This document shows, piece by piece, positions 24,567 through 34,536 of a stretch of DNA of 64,000 nucleotides. Made by a program: the position numbers and the translations under genes. Location of the stretch: positions 62,001-126,000 of the forward strand of contig CAMYLK010000006.1 of assembly GCA_947259225.1 (NCBI GenBank). The letters run 5' to 3'. The stretch is from an uncultured Desulfobulbaceae bacterium (GTDB taxonomy: Bacteria > Desulfobacterota > Desulfobulbia > Desulfobulbales > Desulfobulbaceae). The notes under the pieces were generated by a model, which was not told where the DNA came from, ran no database searches, and saw only the letters and a program-made list of their open reading frames with translations. Position 1 is the stretch's first letter, and each line of letters starts with the position of its first letter.

Positions 24567-25301
24567 TTACAGGTCATCGCTGTCGACAAAAGCATAGGCA
24601 CTGTGTTTGTGGATTGATTCAAAGCTTTCCACCTCCACTGTAAACCAGTCGATACCAGAATGGTTCAAAGCCATCTGGGAAACCATGCGCACAACGTCTT
24701 CAACAAACATCGGATTGGCATATGCCTCTTCCGTGACGAATTTTTCATCAGGCCTTTTCAGCAAAGAGTAAAGTTCACATGAACCGCATTTTTCCACAAG
24801 GTTGATCAGATCTTCCAGCCAGATGAACCTGATGGGTTTGACTGTAAGTTTCACTTCGGCCCTCTGGTTATGGGCTCCAGAACTGCTTATTTCCTTTGAG
24901 CAAGGACATAATGTGGTTATCGGTACCACTACTGAAAGCAGCAGTTCCTCCACTGTATTGATACTTCCGATAAAAGAGCACTCATATTCCATCAGGCTTG
25001 CAGTTTTGCTGACCGGGGCCTTTTTGGAGATGAAGTATGGAAAGGTCATTTGCATTCCGGCTTTTTCAGCCTGAAGTTTTTCCCGCACTTCAGCCAGCAG
25101 TTCCGGAAAGATTGTTGCACTCATGTCCTCCTTGTATGTATGAAGAACCTTAGTGAATACTGAAACGCAGCTTTCCCTCACATGATGAGGCATTGCAGCT
25201 TTCATGCTGATTTTTGCCACAGTCTGCTGCAGTGATCCTGTTTTTTCACGGATACTGACAGGACAGGTAAAATCTTTAATTCCTACACTATGCAGTTTCA
25301 T
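24567..25301 (-). CDS. folE2: GTP cyclohydrolase FolE2 (type IB)
   Basis: 244 residues with TLCPCSKEISSSGAHNQRAE, the signature holding the metal-binding Cys and the His of the GCYH-IB active site, plus GIKDFTCPVSIREK at the start. It turns GTP into dihydroneopterin triphosphate for folate and for queuosine-type tRNA modification. FolE2 works with metals other than zinc, unlike FolE. It is a single gene, convergent with gabD and divergent from hslR. Confidence 0.95.
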   Translation of the reverse strand: MKLHSVGIKDFTCPVSIREKTGSLQQTVAKISMKAAMPHHVRESCVSVFTKVLHTYKEDMSATIFPELLAEVREKLQAEKAGMQMTFPYFISKKAPVSKTASLMEYECSFIGSINTVEELLLSVVVPITTLCPCSKEISSSGAHNQRAEVKLTVKPIRFIWLEDLINLVEKCGSCELYSLLKRPDEKFVTEEAYANPMFVEDVVRMVSQMALNHSGIDWFTVEVESFESIHKHSAYAFVDSDDL

Positions 25302-25479
25302 AGAACCGGTCTGAAATGGAATTGGTTAAACTGAAAACCAGACCATTACTGTATTTTTATGGGGACGACAAGAGACATTTATCCAGACATAATAAATGAT
25401 AGCGTCGGAAACAATAACTTCTTTATTTGAATGAAGGTCAAGAGTATGGTAGCTTAATATCTTTAAATAACAATGTAAT

Positions 25480-25878
25480 ATGGACATTATGAACCCTGAC
25501 GACAAAGTCCGCATAGATAAGTGGCTGTGGGCTGCAAGGTTTTATAAAACCAGGTCTATAGCGACAAAAGCTGTCAGCGGCGGGCACGTTCATTTGAACG
25601 GTCAGCGCATAAAACCTTCCAGGTCTCTGCAGATTGGTGATGAGTTGCACATCCGGCGCGGATTGACAGAGTTTGTGGTCATTGTTCTTGAGATGAGTGA
25701 CAGGAGGGGACCGGCAACTGTAGCAAGGACCCTCTACCAGGAAACTGGCGAGAGTGTTGCGCGGAGGGAAAAAACCGCGAAACAGAGGCGCCTGCAAAAT
25801 ACCACTGATCCTGGCCCGAGCCGCAAGCCGGACAAACGGGATCGGAGAAAAATACGAAAGTTCATACGAAAAGATTAA
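25480..25878 (+). CDS. hslR: S4-domain RNA-binding heat shock protein Hsp15
   Basis: 132 residues: S4 domain VRIDKWLWAARFYKTRSIAT to about residue 65, followed by EMSDRRGPATVARTLYQET and a basic Lys/Arg-rich tail, as in E. coli HslR. Hsp15 binds 50S subunits that still carry a nascent chain and helps recycle them. ATG 25489 (MNPDDK) is an equally possible start; neither has a good ribosome site. It precedes the purine genes by 33 bases. Confidence 0.9.
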   Translation: MDIMNPDDKVRIDKWLWAARFYKTRSIATKAVSGGHVHLNGQRIKPSRSLQIGDELHIRRGLTEFVVIVLEMSDRRGPATVARTLYQETGESVARREKTAKQRRLQNTTDPGPSRKPDKRDRRKIRKFIRKD

Positions 25879-25911
25879 TAACCTTTATGATTAAATGATG
25901 AGGAGAAGAGA

Positions 25912-26523
25912 ATGAAGAAAGTTGAACGGGCATTAATCAGCTTAACAGATAAGTCAGGAATAGAGAGCTTTGCCCAGGCGCTGTCCGACCTGGGTGTAGA
26001 GATTCTCTCAACTGGTGGTACTGCGAAGAAAATGAGGGACAATGGAATTCCCGTAAAAGATGTTTCAGAGTTTACCGGTTTTCCGGAAATGCTTGACGGC
26101 CGGGTCAAGACACTTCATCCACTGGTCCATGGTGGTATTCTCAATCAGAGGGAAAATCAGGATCATCAGCAGCAGTGTGTTGAGCATGGCATAAAGCCCA
26201 TCGATATTGTTGCTGTTAATCTCTATGCCTTTGAAAAAACAGTCGCAGATCCAAACTGCAGTCTACCGGATGCCATTGAAAATATTGATATTGGCGGACC
26301 GACCCTCCTCAGGGCGTCAGCGAAAAATTTTCAGGATGTCACCGTGATTGTCGATCCGGAAGATTACGGTAAGGTCCTGAGCGAGATCAGGGAAACAGGT
26401 AATACTACCCTTAAGACAAGGTTCAGGCTTGCCGTCAAAGTGTTCCAGATGACATCAGGATACGATACAACCATTGCCAAATGGTTAAGCCAGGTAGACG
26501 TTGAAACAAATCCCTATTTTTAA
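25912..26523 (+). CDS. purH: stand-alone IMP cyclohydrolase (PurH N-terminal domain only)
   Basis: 203 residues covering just the MGS-like domain of Pur[50 protein letters not shown] and [18 protein letters not shown]. It closes FAICAR to IMP, the last step of purine synthesis. Typical PurH is ~520 residues and also carries the AICAR formyltransferase domain, which is absent here and stops cleanly at TAA. A separate formyltransferase must exist elsewhere. GAGGAGAAG gives a strong start, and purN follows 11 bases later. Confidence 0.9.
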   Translation: MKKVERALISLTDKSGIESFAQALSDLGVEILSTGGTAKKMRDNGIPVKDVSEFTGFPEMLDGRVKTLHPLVHGGILNQRENQDHQQQCVEHGIKPIDIVAVNLYAFEKTVADPNCSLPDAIENIDIGGPTLLRASAKNFQDVTVIVDPEDYGKVLSEIRETGNTTLKTRFRLAVKVFQMTSGYDTTIAKWLSQVDVETNPYF

Positions 26524-26534
26524 GGAAGAGAATC

Positions 26535-27110
26535 ATGCAGAAAATGGCTGTTCTTGTTTCGGGTAGCGGCAGAACACTCGATAATTTCCATGAACGTATC
26601 CAGAAAGGAATTCTGAATGCGTCTGTCGAGGTTGTCATATCAAATGTTTCCACTGCGCTGGGACTGGAAAAGGCAAAGAATTACGGTTACCCGGCATTTC
26701 ATGCTGTGGGAAACGAGGCAACCAACAAAATTATTGCAGACTTCGACATAGACCTTGTCGTCCTGGCAGGCTATCTGAAGCTCTACGCGCCGCCTGATAA
26801 TCTCAAACGTTCAGTCTTGAACATTCATCCATCACTGATTCCGGCCTTTTGTGGTGACGGATGGTACGGCCATTTTGTTCATGAAGCTGTTAAAGCCAGG
26901 GGGTGTGTTGTGAGCGGTTGTACAGTGCATTTTGCCAACGAAGTGTATGATGAAGGCCCCATTATTGTTCAGAAATGTGTCGCCCTTGATTATGATGATA
27001 CACCTGATGATATTGCTGCCAAGGTCTTTACGGCAGAGTGTGAGGCCTATCCCGAGGCCATCAACCTGGTTGACACCAGGGGTAAGGATTTCTATTGGAA
27101 CAGGGTGTGA
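26535..27110 (+). CDS. purN: phosphoribosylglycinamide formyltransferase
   Basis: 191 residues, normal for PurN. AVLVSGSGRTLDNFHERI binds GAR, VLAGYLKLYAP and LNIHPSLIPAFCGDGWYG hold the catalytic Asn-His and the folate site, and CTVHFANEVYDEGPIIVQ contains the catalytic Asp. It formylates GAR with 10-formyl-THF. It follows purH closely, with GGAAGAG before ATG 26535. Confidence 0.95.
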   Translation: MQKMAVLVSGSGRTLDNFHERIQKGILNASVEVVISNVSTALGLEKAKNYGYPAFHAVGNEATNKIIADFDIDLVVLAGYLKLYAPPDNLKRSVLNIHPSLIPAFCGDGWYGHFVHEAVKARGCVVSGCTVHFANEVYDEGPIIVQKCVALDYDDTPDDIAAKVFTAECEAYPEAINLVDTRGKDFYWNRV

Positions 27111-27116
27111 AACAAG

Positions 27117-27653
27117 ATGGCTAAACAGGTAATAATGACAGCCCAGGATATCGACCGCAGCCTTAACCGGCTGAGCCTTGAAATTCTGGAACGCAACCAC
27201 GGGATAGAGAATCTGGCTGTTATAGGCATTCATACTGGAGGCGTATATCTCGCCGAAAGAATCCGTCGTGAAATCGACAGTCGTGAAAAGGGATCAATAA
27301 AAACCGGGAACCTGGATATTACACTTTATCGTGATGACTGGAGCCTTATATCGCAGAATCCCATCGTCCGAAAGACAGATATTGGATTCCTCCTTGAAAA
27401 TCAGAAAGTAGTGCTGGTTGATGATGTTATTTTTACCGGCAGAACAATTCGGGCGGCCATGGATGCGATTATGGATTACGGACGACCTGATTCTATCCAA
27501 CTGGCCGTACTCGTTGACCGGGGGGGAAGAGAGCTGCCCATTCAGCCTGATTATGTCGGCATGACGGTTATGGCTGGTGAAAATGAACGGGTGGATGTAC
27601 TCCTGGAAGAAAAATCAGGACGTGATGAAGTTGTCGTTTTTGAAAAGGAGTGA
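27117..27653 (+). CDS. pyrR: bifunctional PyrR: pyr regulator / uracil phosphoribosyltransferase
   Basis: 178 residues. PRPP loop VVLVDDVIFTGRTIRAAMDA, IGIHTGGVYLAERI near the N-terminus and LVDRGGRELPIQPDYVG match PyrR throughout. PyrR binds pyr leader RNA with UMP and also makes UMP from uracil and PRPP. It starts 7 bases after purN, so the trio links purine and pyrimidine metabolism. I see no obvious pyr attenuator in the window. Confidence 0.95.
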   Translation: MAKQVIMTAQDIDRSLNRLSLEILERNHGIENLAVIGIHTGGVYLAERIRREIDSREKGSIKTGNLDITLYRDDWSLISQNPIVRKTDIGFLLENQKVVLVDDVIFTGRTIRAAMDAIMDYGRPDSIQLAVLVDRGGRELPIQPDYVGMTVMAGENERVDVLLEEKSGRDEVVVFEKE

Positions 27654-27690
27654 AGCTGAATAAATCGACTGGAAATGTCAGTGCATTTAT

Positions 27691-29136
27691 ATGACTAGGA
27701 AGCCTGGTAAAATTAACCGTTGTGATGATCTTGAAAAGATTTGTCAACGGGTGAAGGAAAAGTCAGTCAGTTATGATAAATACAATTTCACTGATCGTTA
27801 TAACGATTTTCTGAAAGCTTTTTTTGATCTGTGCCAGGAATTTGACTCCCTGGAGGAATTTTATCGGATTTGCGTTGCCGTCCCCCTTGAGATGACAGGG
27901 CTTGAGTGCGCACTTTATCTTTACGACGAAACAAACGATGCCCTTCAGCTGGTCTGCGACACAGTACGGGGAGTCCTTGACATACCAGAGCCCGCGCCGT
28001 TGCCGGTCAGCATTCTCCAAACTGCTTACGAATCAAACACTTCCTACATCGTTCCCATCTACAGTAAATCGACAGTTGAATCCCAGACCGAGGATTCGGC
28101 ATCCGGGGACAGGTTTTCATTTGAAGATGTATACGGTAAAAACAAGATTTTCGGTATGTTTGAAGTACAGGGAGTTGAACAGCTGTCGCAGTCAGATAAA
28201 TTCTTCTTCCAGAAGTATTGCAACCGGATTGGCTATAATCTTCATAACAGGCTGATTGCCAACCAGAATATCGCCCATCTCAAATTTATCAATAATCTGG
28301 TCATGGATATTGAACACAATATTATTGTGCCCAATATGTATTTCAAGCATATTTTCAACCAGCTCAAAAAAAAGATTCTGGAGCTCAACGAGCTGAAAGC
28401 ACAATTCAGGCATTTGCCATGGCCGGAAAACTATGTCAATGAATACAAACAATGTCTCTCCCGGTGTGATGGCATTTATATGGAAATGCTTACCTATCAT
28501 CAGGAACTGGTAAAACACCACGCCAATACAAGTCTGTTTCTGGAAAGTCTTTTCAGACGGGAACATTTTAAAAAGGGGCATCTTGTCCTGCGCACCAGGC
28601 GATGCTTTGTGGAAAAGGAGGTTATCCTGCCACAGCTGGAGCACTATGCCAGTAGGTTGCGGATCGCCAATGTTATAGTTGAAAGACCCCGGAACATGCT
28701 TGAAGAGGAGTTCCAGATTCTCGTTGATGTCGGTTTGCTGTCCCAGGTATATGCCAACCTTTTCTCCAATGCTGCAAAGTACGCCGGGGAAGTAATTGAC
28801 CATCACGGTAATCCGCGCAAAGCACTTGCATACGGCAGGGAACTTATAGAAAATTATCCCGAAGAGGATAAACAGGGTATCAAATTCAATGTGTTCACAA
28901 CTGGAGTACACATTGACGAAGAGGAAGCGCTAAAACTTTTTGAGGAAGGAGTGCGTGGCAAGGGTAGTGAAAAACATCCTGGCACCGGACACGGTCTCGC
29001 TTTTATTAAGCATGTAATTGAACTCCATGGCGGCAAGATAGGCTATGAGGCAACTCAAGAAGGGAATAATTTTTACTTTATTCTTCCCATCCCCCCTTCC
29101 GCAAAACTGCCGGGATCGGAAGAGAGTAAAAGTTAA
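27691..29136 (+). CDS. GAF-domain sensor histidine kinase, divergent
   Basis: 481 residues, no membrane segment. A GAF-like domain spans about residues 30-190. The presumed His box is unusual (DIEHNIIVPNMYF), followed by a long helical dimerisation region. The ATPase domain has the N box LFSNAAKYAG and the G2 box GKGSEKHPGTGHGLAFIKHV with EFGGKIG-like continuation (ELHGGKIG). No response regulator is adjacent, so its partner is unknown; it is cytoplasmic and probably senses a soluble ligand. The start at ATG 27691 has a weak ribosome site. Confidence 0.75.
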   Translation: MTRKPGKINRCDDLEKICQRVKEKSVSYDKYNFTDRYNDFLKAFFDLCQEFDSLEEFYRICVAVPLEMTGLECALYLYDETNDALQLVCDTVRGVLDIPEPAPLPVSILQTAYESNTSYIVPIYSKSTVESQTEDSASGDRFSFEDVYGKNKIFGMFEVQGVEQLSQSDKFFFQKYCNRIGYNLHNRLIANQNIAHLKFINNLVMDIEHNIIVPNMYFKHIFNQLKKKILELNELKAQFRHLPWPENYVNEYKQCLSRCDGIYMEMLTYHQELVKHHANTSLFLESLFRREHFKKGHLVLRTRRCFVEKEVILPQLEHYASRLRIANVIVERPRNMLEEEFQILVDVGLLSQVYANLFSNAAKYAGEVIDHHGNPRKALAYGRELIENYPEEDKQGIKFNVFTTGVHIDEEEALKLFEEGVRGKGSEKHPGTGHGLAFIKHVIELHGGKIGYEATQEGNNFYFILPIPPSAKLPGSEESKS

Positions 29137-29297
29137 TCAACCTTGAACGTTCTTCAGGTTAGTTTCTATTTCTCCTTTTTGCAGACTTATCCAACCGTAT
29201 TATTTAGAGGGTACCTGTAGCTTGCCATATTAAGGATAGTTTAATAGGAGTCCTTTGTGAAAATATCTCTTAATTCTCCATTTAAGATCGAATTGAA

Positions 29298-31553
29298 ATG
29301 AACAATAAAAAATCCGGAAAATCGCCCATGGAACTGCTGGCGCCGGTCGGCTCCTTTGCCTCATTTGAGGCAGCTCTCGATGAGGGTGCTGATGCAGTTT
29401 ACGTTGGCGCGCCGGAGTTGAATGCCCGTGCTCTCTCACGTGATTTCACTTACACGGAAATTAAGGCCATGATCCGGCAGGCTGCCCAAACAGGTGTGAA
29501 ATTCTATATCGCCATGAACAGCCTGCTGAAAGAAGATGAAGTTGCAAGGGCTGTTGAATGCCTGGCGTATCTGGAAGAATTGAAACCGGATGCACTCATA
29601 ATACAGGACCTGGGCCTTTTTTATCTGGCACAAAAGTATTTTCCGGGTCTTGATCTCCATGCAAGCACCCTGATGTCTGTACATAATTCCCTGGCGGTGA
29701 AGCAACTTGTGGACCAGGGATTCAAAAGGGTTGTATTGCCCAGGGAAATGTCAATTGCTGAGATAGGAATACTGTTCCGAAAGACCGGAGCAGAACTGGA
29801 GGTGTTTATTCATGGAGCCATGTGTTTCAGCTATTCCGGTTTGTGTATGTTCAGCAGTCTCCACGGCGGGAAAAGCAGCCTGCGGGGCCAGTGTGTGCAG
29901 CCTTGCCGCCGCAAGTACACATGGCAAAAGAAAAAGGGGAGAAGCAGCGGTCGTCAGTCAGGCGGCAGGGGAGCCGGTTACCTGTTTTCCATGAACGATC
30001 TGAGCGGGATACAGCACTTGGAAGAACTGGCAGATGCCGGGGTGGCATCACTGAAAATAGAGGGGCGGCTTAAAAGCGGCGAGTATGTTCGAAAAACAGT
30101 AAGGGCATACAGGCTTATGCTGGATAACCTTACCACGACGCCGGCGGCCAGGAAAAAAATTGTCGTTGAAGCTCGTCGGCTCCTCGACGAAGCCATGGGG
30201 AGGAAACGTTCGTCAGGTTTTTTTCTTAACAGTCGTCCCCAGCAGGCAATCACACCACATCTTTCCGGAAATATTGGAACTATGGTGGGTAAAGTGCATA
30301 GCCTCGATACTGTTTCACTGAAAGGAGGAAAACAGTTTTCCGTAATAACGGTATCACTGCGTCATCCAGTCAGTGTGGGTGACAGGCTCCGGCTTCACAA
30401 TGAAAAAAGCGGAGAAAGGACGAATTTCACCCTCAAATCCCTCAAAGTCGGGCAGCGTGCCGCAACCTCGGGTAAAGCCGGCCAGAAAGTAAGGATTACT
30501 CTGCAGCAGAAAGTTCCAGGTCGGTCGGTAAAGATGTTTCAGGGCAGTCTTTTCAGGGTGGATGTGAGCACTGGTAGACAGGACGAGAAACGTTCGAGGG
30601 AACGATTGCTGAAGCCACAAATAAAGAAAATTGCACCGGATACAAACAGGGTTGAGTCTATCCTTGCTGATCTTTCCGGAAAATCCCCTTTGACGCAAGG
30701 GAGGTATGTACCACATGGAGTCTGTTCCGGAAAAAAGATGAAAACGGAAAGACTGCAATGGTGGGTAAAGGTTGGTTCAATCAGGGACATGAACATCAGG
30801 CTCCCGGTTCGGCCTGAAAAATATGTTCTGCCGCTGGGTCCGGAAAACCTGGAAGACGGTCTCAGATTATTCAAAAAATACAATGGATTTATTGTGTGGT
30901 CTCTACCGCCCATAATTATGGAAGAGAACCTGGGCTGGTATTCCAGGGCACTGGCAACACTTGAGGAAAAGGGCTACCGGGAATTCCAGTCAGGACATTT
31001 TTCACAATCAGGGATGTTCAGTCGATTTAATGAGAAGCAGCATACGGTATCCATCTATGGAAACTATACTGTAAATATCTTAAACAGCCCTGCTCTTGAG
31101 GAGATGAGGGAACTGGGTTTTGCCGGGGTGCAGTTTTCCATTGAAACGGATGGTAATAACCTTGATGCGGCACTGAAAAATTTTAACCGGATGGCAGGAA
31201 AAGTGGGTGGTGACAAGACTTTCCTCGTGGGGCTGTACGTCTATGGCCGCCCTCCGCTTTTTACAGCCCGGCTTGATGACCCTGCTTATAACTATGGCAA
31301 GAGGTTTGTCAGCCCCAGGGGGGAGGAATATGTGCTCAGTCGAAATAATGACATGACCATTGCCCGTTCGGTTATTCCATTTGATCTGCTCGACAACCAG
31401 AAGAAACTGGAAAAAACGGGTATTGATTATCTGCTGGTCGATCTCAGTGACGGGAACATGAAAAAAAATGTGTCGGAATTTATTACCCATTACAGTCAGA
31501 AAGGAAAACGTTCTGCCGGAATGTCGGGTAATTTTTCTGCAAACCTAGCTTGA
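29298..31553 (+). CDS. peptidase U32 family protein, RlhA-like
   Basis: 751 residues. MELLAPVGSFASFEAALDEG and ADAVYVGAPELNARALSRDF start the U32 domain, and the signature VFIHGAMCFSYSGLCMFSS with CVQPCRRKY supplies the Cys residues that hold a 4Fe-4S cluster in RlhA/UbiU-type members. The long C-terminal half has a beta-barrel-like segment (about 300-400). Long U32 proteins such as RlhA hydroxylate 23S rRNA C2501 rather than cut protein; the older name is collagenase-like protease. Which role applies here is inferred by length and layout. Confidence 0.8.
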   Translation: MNNKKSGKSPMELLAPVGSFASFEAALDEGADAVYVGAPELNARALSRDFTYTEIKAMIRQAAQTGVKFYIAMNSLLKEDEVARAVECLAYLEELKPDALIIQDLGLFYLAQKYFPGLDLHASTLMSVHNSLAVKQLVDQGFKRVVLPREMSIAEIGILFRKTGAELEVFIHGAMCFSYSGLCMFSSLHGGKSSLRGQCVQPCRRKYTWQKKKGRSSGRQSGGRGAGYLFSMNDLSGIQHLEELADAGVASLKIEGRLKSGEYVRKTVRAYRLMLDNLTTTPAARKKIVVEARRLLDEAMGRKRSSGFFLNSRPQQAITPHLSGNIGTMVGKVHSLDTVSLKGGKQFSVITVSLRHPVSVGDRLRLHNEKSGERTNFTLKSLKVGQRAATSGKAGQKVRITLQQKVPGRSVKMFQGSLFRVDVSTGRQDEKRSRERLLKPQIKKIAPDTNRVESILADLSGKSPLTQGRYVPHGVCSGKKMKTERLQWWVKVGSIRDMNIRLPVRPEKYVLPLGPENLEDGLRLFKKYNGFIVWSLPPIIMEENLGWYSRALATLEEKGYREFQSGHFSQSGMFSRFNEKQHTVSIYGNYTVNILNSPALEEMRELGFAGVQFSIETDGNNLDAALKNFNRMAGKVGGDKTFLVGLYVYGRPPLFTARLDDPAYNYGKRFVSPRGEEYVLSRNNDMTIARSVIPFDLLDNQKKLEKTGIDYLLVDLSDGNMKKNVSEFITHYSQKGKRSAGMSGNFSANLA

Positions 31554-31581
31554 TTTTAACCTGAGGTATTTTTTCCATATC

Positions 31582-32469
31582 ATGCCTGACCCTAAAACAG
31601 TAGTCATTTTCGGCGGCCTGGGACTGGGAGATAACCTGGTCCAGATGGTTCTGGGAGAAAATGCCCGGGAAGCCGGGCATCAGGTTACCATGCTCAGTAG
31701 TATCATGTGTGAACTTTCTGCCTGGTTTCCTGAACATACTTTTCTGCCGTCCATTCAGCCTGAGCAGTTTGAAAGTGTGTTAAATAAATATGACCATGTT
31801 CTCTGGGCCCATGATACATTTTATCCCATATCCCCGGAACTGAAAAGCAGGTGGATCAGTTATGAGAAATATTTTCATAAACAGTACAACCGGGTTGAAA
31901 ACATGGCCCTGGCTTCAGGAGAGATTTTTGGAATCGCCGAGCCTGTCCTTAATAACGGGATTGTCATTCCGGAAGGGCTGCAGTGGAGGCACCACGAGAA
32001 ACGGGTTGTCATCCACCCCACAAGTGCTGAGGTAAGCAAGAATTGGCTTCCTTCAAGGTTTCTCAAACTGGCGGAGCGTCTTGCCGAAGCCGGCTTTGAG
32101 GTTGTTATTATCATGAGTGCCCCGGAAAAACCTGCATGGGAACCTGTCATAGGCAACCGTTTTCCCCTGATCGGCTTTGATACCGTGGAAGGCTGCGCCA
32201 GGTTTATCTATGAATCAGGCTATTTCATTGGTAATGATTCGGGTGGAGGTCACCTGGCCTCCAATCTGAATATTCCTGTCTTAAGTATTCACGGACGGAG
32301 GAGCAAAGCCAGGGATTGGCAGCCGGGCTGGGGGACAGTTGAAGTCGTCTCGCCCAGCCTCAACCTTATTGGCAGCCGGCTTCGCCAGCATTACTGGAAA
32401 TATTTCCTGCCGGTTGGAACAGTGGTAAAATATTTTCGCAGCCTGGTAGGAAGCGTTGAGGTATCGTAA
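31582..32469 (+). CDS. glycosyltransferase family 9, heptosyltransferase-like
   Basis: 295 residues. VVIFGGLGLGDNLVQMVLG (usual GxxGD near the N-terminus), RVVIHPTSAEVSKNWLPSRF and FIGNDSGGGHLASNLNIPVLSI are the GT9 sugar-nucleotide motifs (GNDSG normally precedes a P or H). GT9 enzymes add heptose or similar sugars to the LPS core in the cytoplasm. It starts 28 bases after the U32 gene and heads the LPS block. Confidence 0.8.
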   Translation: MPDPKTVVIFGGLGLGDNLVQMVLGENAREAGHQVTMLSSIMCELSAWFPEHTFLPSIQPEQFESVLNKYDHVLWAHDTFYPISPELKSRWISYEKYFHKQYNRVENMALASGEIFGIAEPVLNNGIVIPEGLQWRHHEKRVVIHPTSAEVSKNWLPSRFLKLAERLAEAGFEVVIIMSAPEKPAWEPVIGNRFPLIGFDTVEGCARFIYESGYFIGNDSGGGHLASNLNIPVLSIHGRRSKARDWQPGWGTVEVVSPSLNLIGSRLRQHYWKYFLPVGTVVKYFRSLVGSVEVS

Positions 32470-32539
32470 AATATGTGTAATGTCCATAAATGAGTTTTCA
32501 GCACACAGAAGAAGTCCTTCCCCGTCCTTTCTTCTTACC

Positions 32540-32568
32540 TTGACAAAAACAAGGCTTTCCTTTAGTAC
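32540..32568 (+). promoter_or_regulatory. possible sigma-70 promoter before msbA
   Basis: TTGACA, 17 bases, then TAGTAC, in the 217-base gap before msbA. The -35 box is perfect and the -10 box poor. The rest of the gap has no credible ORF. Confidence 0.3.
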
Positions 32569-32686
32569 TGCACGTTTATACACCGTGTATTCTCCCTGGT
32601 TGACGCACCCATCCGGTCAGCCAGGCATGATAAAAATTGTGAGCTTCCCCGGCAGGATTTCTGTTGCTCTGTAATAGAAGATATTC

Positions 32687-34417
32687 ATGACGAACAAAGA
32701 AATTATTTCCAGGCTTTATCCTGTTATAAAGCCTTACCGCGGCAAACTTGTCCTGGCTGTGATCGGCATGATCATAGTCGCCGGCCTTCAAGCAGCCCAG
32801 GCATGGATTGTGAAGTATGTGGTTGACGATATTTTTGTCAATAAAGATGAGACCCTGCTGAAACTTCTTCCCATAGCCTTGATAGTTCTTTTTTCTGTGA
32901 AAGGCATTTTTTACTTTATTTATTCATACGCTCTCGAGGGTGTGGGCCAGAGTGTCATACGTGATCTGCGGGACAGAATATACGTACATATCCACAGCCT
33001 GTCCCTGAATTTCTTTCACAAAAATTCCACCGGTAGCCTGACCTCACGGATAATCAACGATGTCGCTCTACTGCAGGGTGCTGTGTCGAATGCCCTTATC
33101 AGGATACTGAAAGATGCTGTCTCTGTTGTCGGCCTTCTTGTTGTAGTTTTTTATATGGACTGGCGCCTTGCAACTCTTTCAATTGTATTCCTTCCTCTTG
33201 CCTTTACACCGATTGTCTACTTTGGCAGGAGGTTCCGTAAGATCGGTACCGACTACCAGGAAACGCTTGGTGAAACCTCCGGTATCCTGCATGAGACAAT
33301 CGCCGGAGCAAGGATTGTCAAGGCATTCTGCATGGAGCATTACGAGAGGATACGGTTTGGCAAAAAAATTGATACCATTTATGACATTCTCATGAAGGAC
33401 AACTGGTACCGGAGCGTGTCACATCCCCTGATGGAAGTCATTGGGGGCCTGGCCATGGCGCTCATTATCTGGTTTGGTGGTTACCAGGTGCTGAAAGGAA
33501 ACTCGACTCCCGGTTCCTTTATGGCTTTTCTGACAGCCCTTATTATGCTGTATGAACCGATAAAAGGGGTCAGTAAGATCAACTCCACAATACAGACCGG
33601 TATGGCTGCAGCCAACAGGATTTTTACCTTGCTGGATATTCGCTCAGACATAATTGAAAAGGAAGGTGCAGATGAGCTGCCGCCGTTTAAGGATACTATT
33701 GAATTCAAAGATATTGATTTTTTCTACAATGACGAAGAGCCGGTCCTGCATAATATCAATTTGCAGGTAAAAAAAGGAGAGGTCCTTGCAGTTGTTGGCC
33801 CGAGCGGCAGCGGCAAGACTACTTTGTCCAATCTCATCCCGCGGTTTTATGATGTCCATCATGGAGAACTTCTTATTGACGGGAAGGATACGATGGATGT
33901 TACGCTTAAGTCATTGCGGAAACAGATAGCCATTGTCACCCAGCAGACCATTTTGTTCAACGATACGGTCTACAATAATATTGCCTACGGCCGGGAAGGA
34001 TGTTCCAGGGAAGAGGTCGAAGAAGCCGCCCGGGTGGCCTATGCAATCGATTTCATCCAGGAACTCCCTCAGGGTTTTGATACGATAATTGGTGAATCCG
34101 GAGCAAGGTTGTCCGGGGGAGAGCGGCAAAGGCTTTCCATTGCCAGGGCACTGCTCAAGGACACTCCTATCCTGGTACTTGACGAGGCAACCTCATCCCT
34201 TGATACCGAGTCTGAACGCCAGGTACAGAGAGCGCTTGAAAACCTCATGCAGCACAGAACAACAATTGTTATTGCACATCGATTGTCAACCATCAAGAAC
34301 GCTGACCGGATAATTGTTTTAAAAGACGGAAAGATTGTGGAGGAAGGCACGCACGATGAACTGCTTGCCCAGCACGGTGAGTATGAACTCCTTCATAAGA
34401 TGCAATATATTGACTGA
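32687..34417 (+). CDS. msbA: MsbA-type lipid A flippase ABC transporter
   Basis: 576 residues with six membrane helices in the first ~320 and a fused ATPase domain: Walker A GPSGSGKTT, Q loop TQQTILFNDTVYNNIAYG, signature LSGGERQRLSIARALL, Walker B ILVLDEATSSLD, H loop IAHRLST. Half-transporters of this form dimerise and flip core-lipid A across the inner membrane. Placement between a GT9 and the O-antigen ligase gene supports MsbA over a drug exporter. Confidence 0.9.
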   Translation: MTNKEIISRLYPVIKPYRGKLVLAVIGMIIVAGLQAAQAWIVKYVVDDIFVNKDETLLKLLPIALIVLFSVKGIFYFIYSYALEGVGQSVIRDLRDRIYVHIHSLSLNFFHKNSTGSLTSRIINDVALLQGAVSNALIRILKDAVSVVGLLVVVFYMDWRLATLSIVFLPLAFTPIVYFGRRFRKIGTDYQETLGETSGILHETIAGARIVKAFCMEHYERIRFGKKIDTIYDILMKDNWYRSVSHPLMEVIGGLAMALIIWFGGYQVLKGNSTPGSFMAFLTALIMLYEPIKGVSKINSTIQTGMAAANRIFTLLDIRSDIIEKEGADELPPFKDTIEFKDIDFFYNDEEPVLHNINLQVKKGEVLAVVGPSGSGKTTLSNLIPRFYDVHHGELLIDGKDTMDVTLKSLRKQIAIVTQQTILFNDTVYNNIAYGREGCSREEVEEAARVAYAIDFIQELPQGFDTIIGESGARLSGGERQRLSIARALLKDTPILVLDEATSSLDTESERQVQRALENLMQHRTTIVIAHRLSTIKNADRIIVLKDGKIVEEGTHDELLAQHGEYELLHKMQYID

Positions 34418-34536
34418 CAGCAGAATACTTATCTGCATTATACCTGAAGAGAATTTTAAGCCGTGAAAATTTTCTGGAACATCCTTTCCGTATCCTGAAG
34501 GTCATACATCAGCCAGGAAAAACCACCACCTGAAAT

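Noticed and set aside
28192-28911. 239-residue minus-strand ORF opposite the histidine kinase
   Set aside because: Antisense shadow of a well-supported kinase gene.
32456-32674. 72-residue ORF between the GT9 gene and msbA
   Set aside because: No ribosome site, random-looking composition; the gap more likely holds a promoter.
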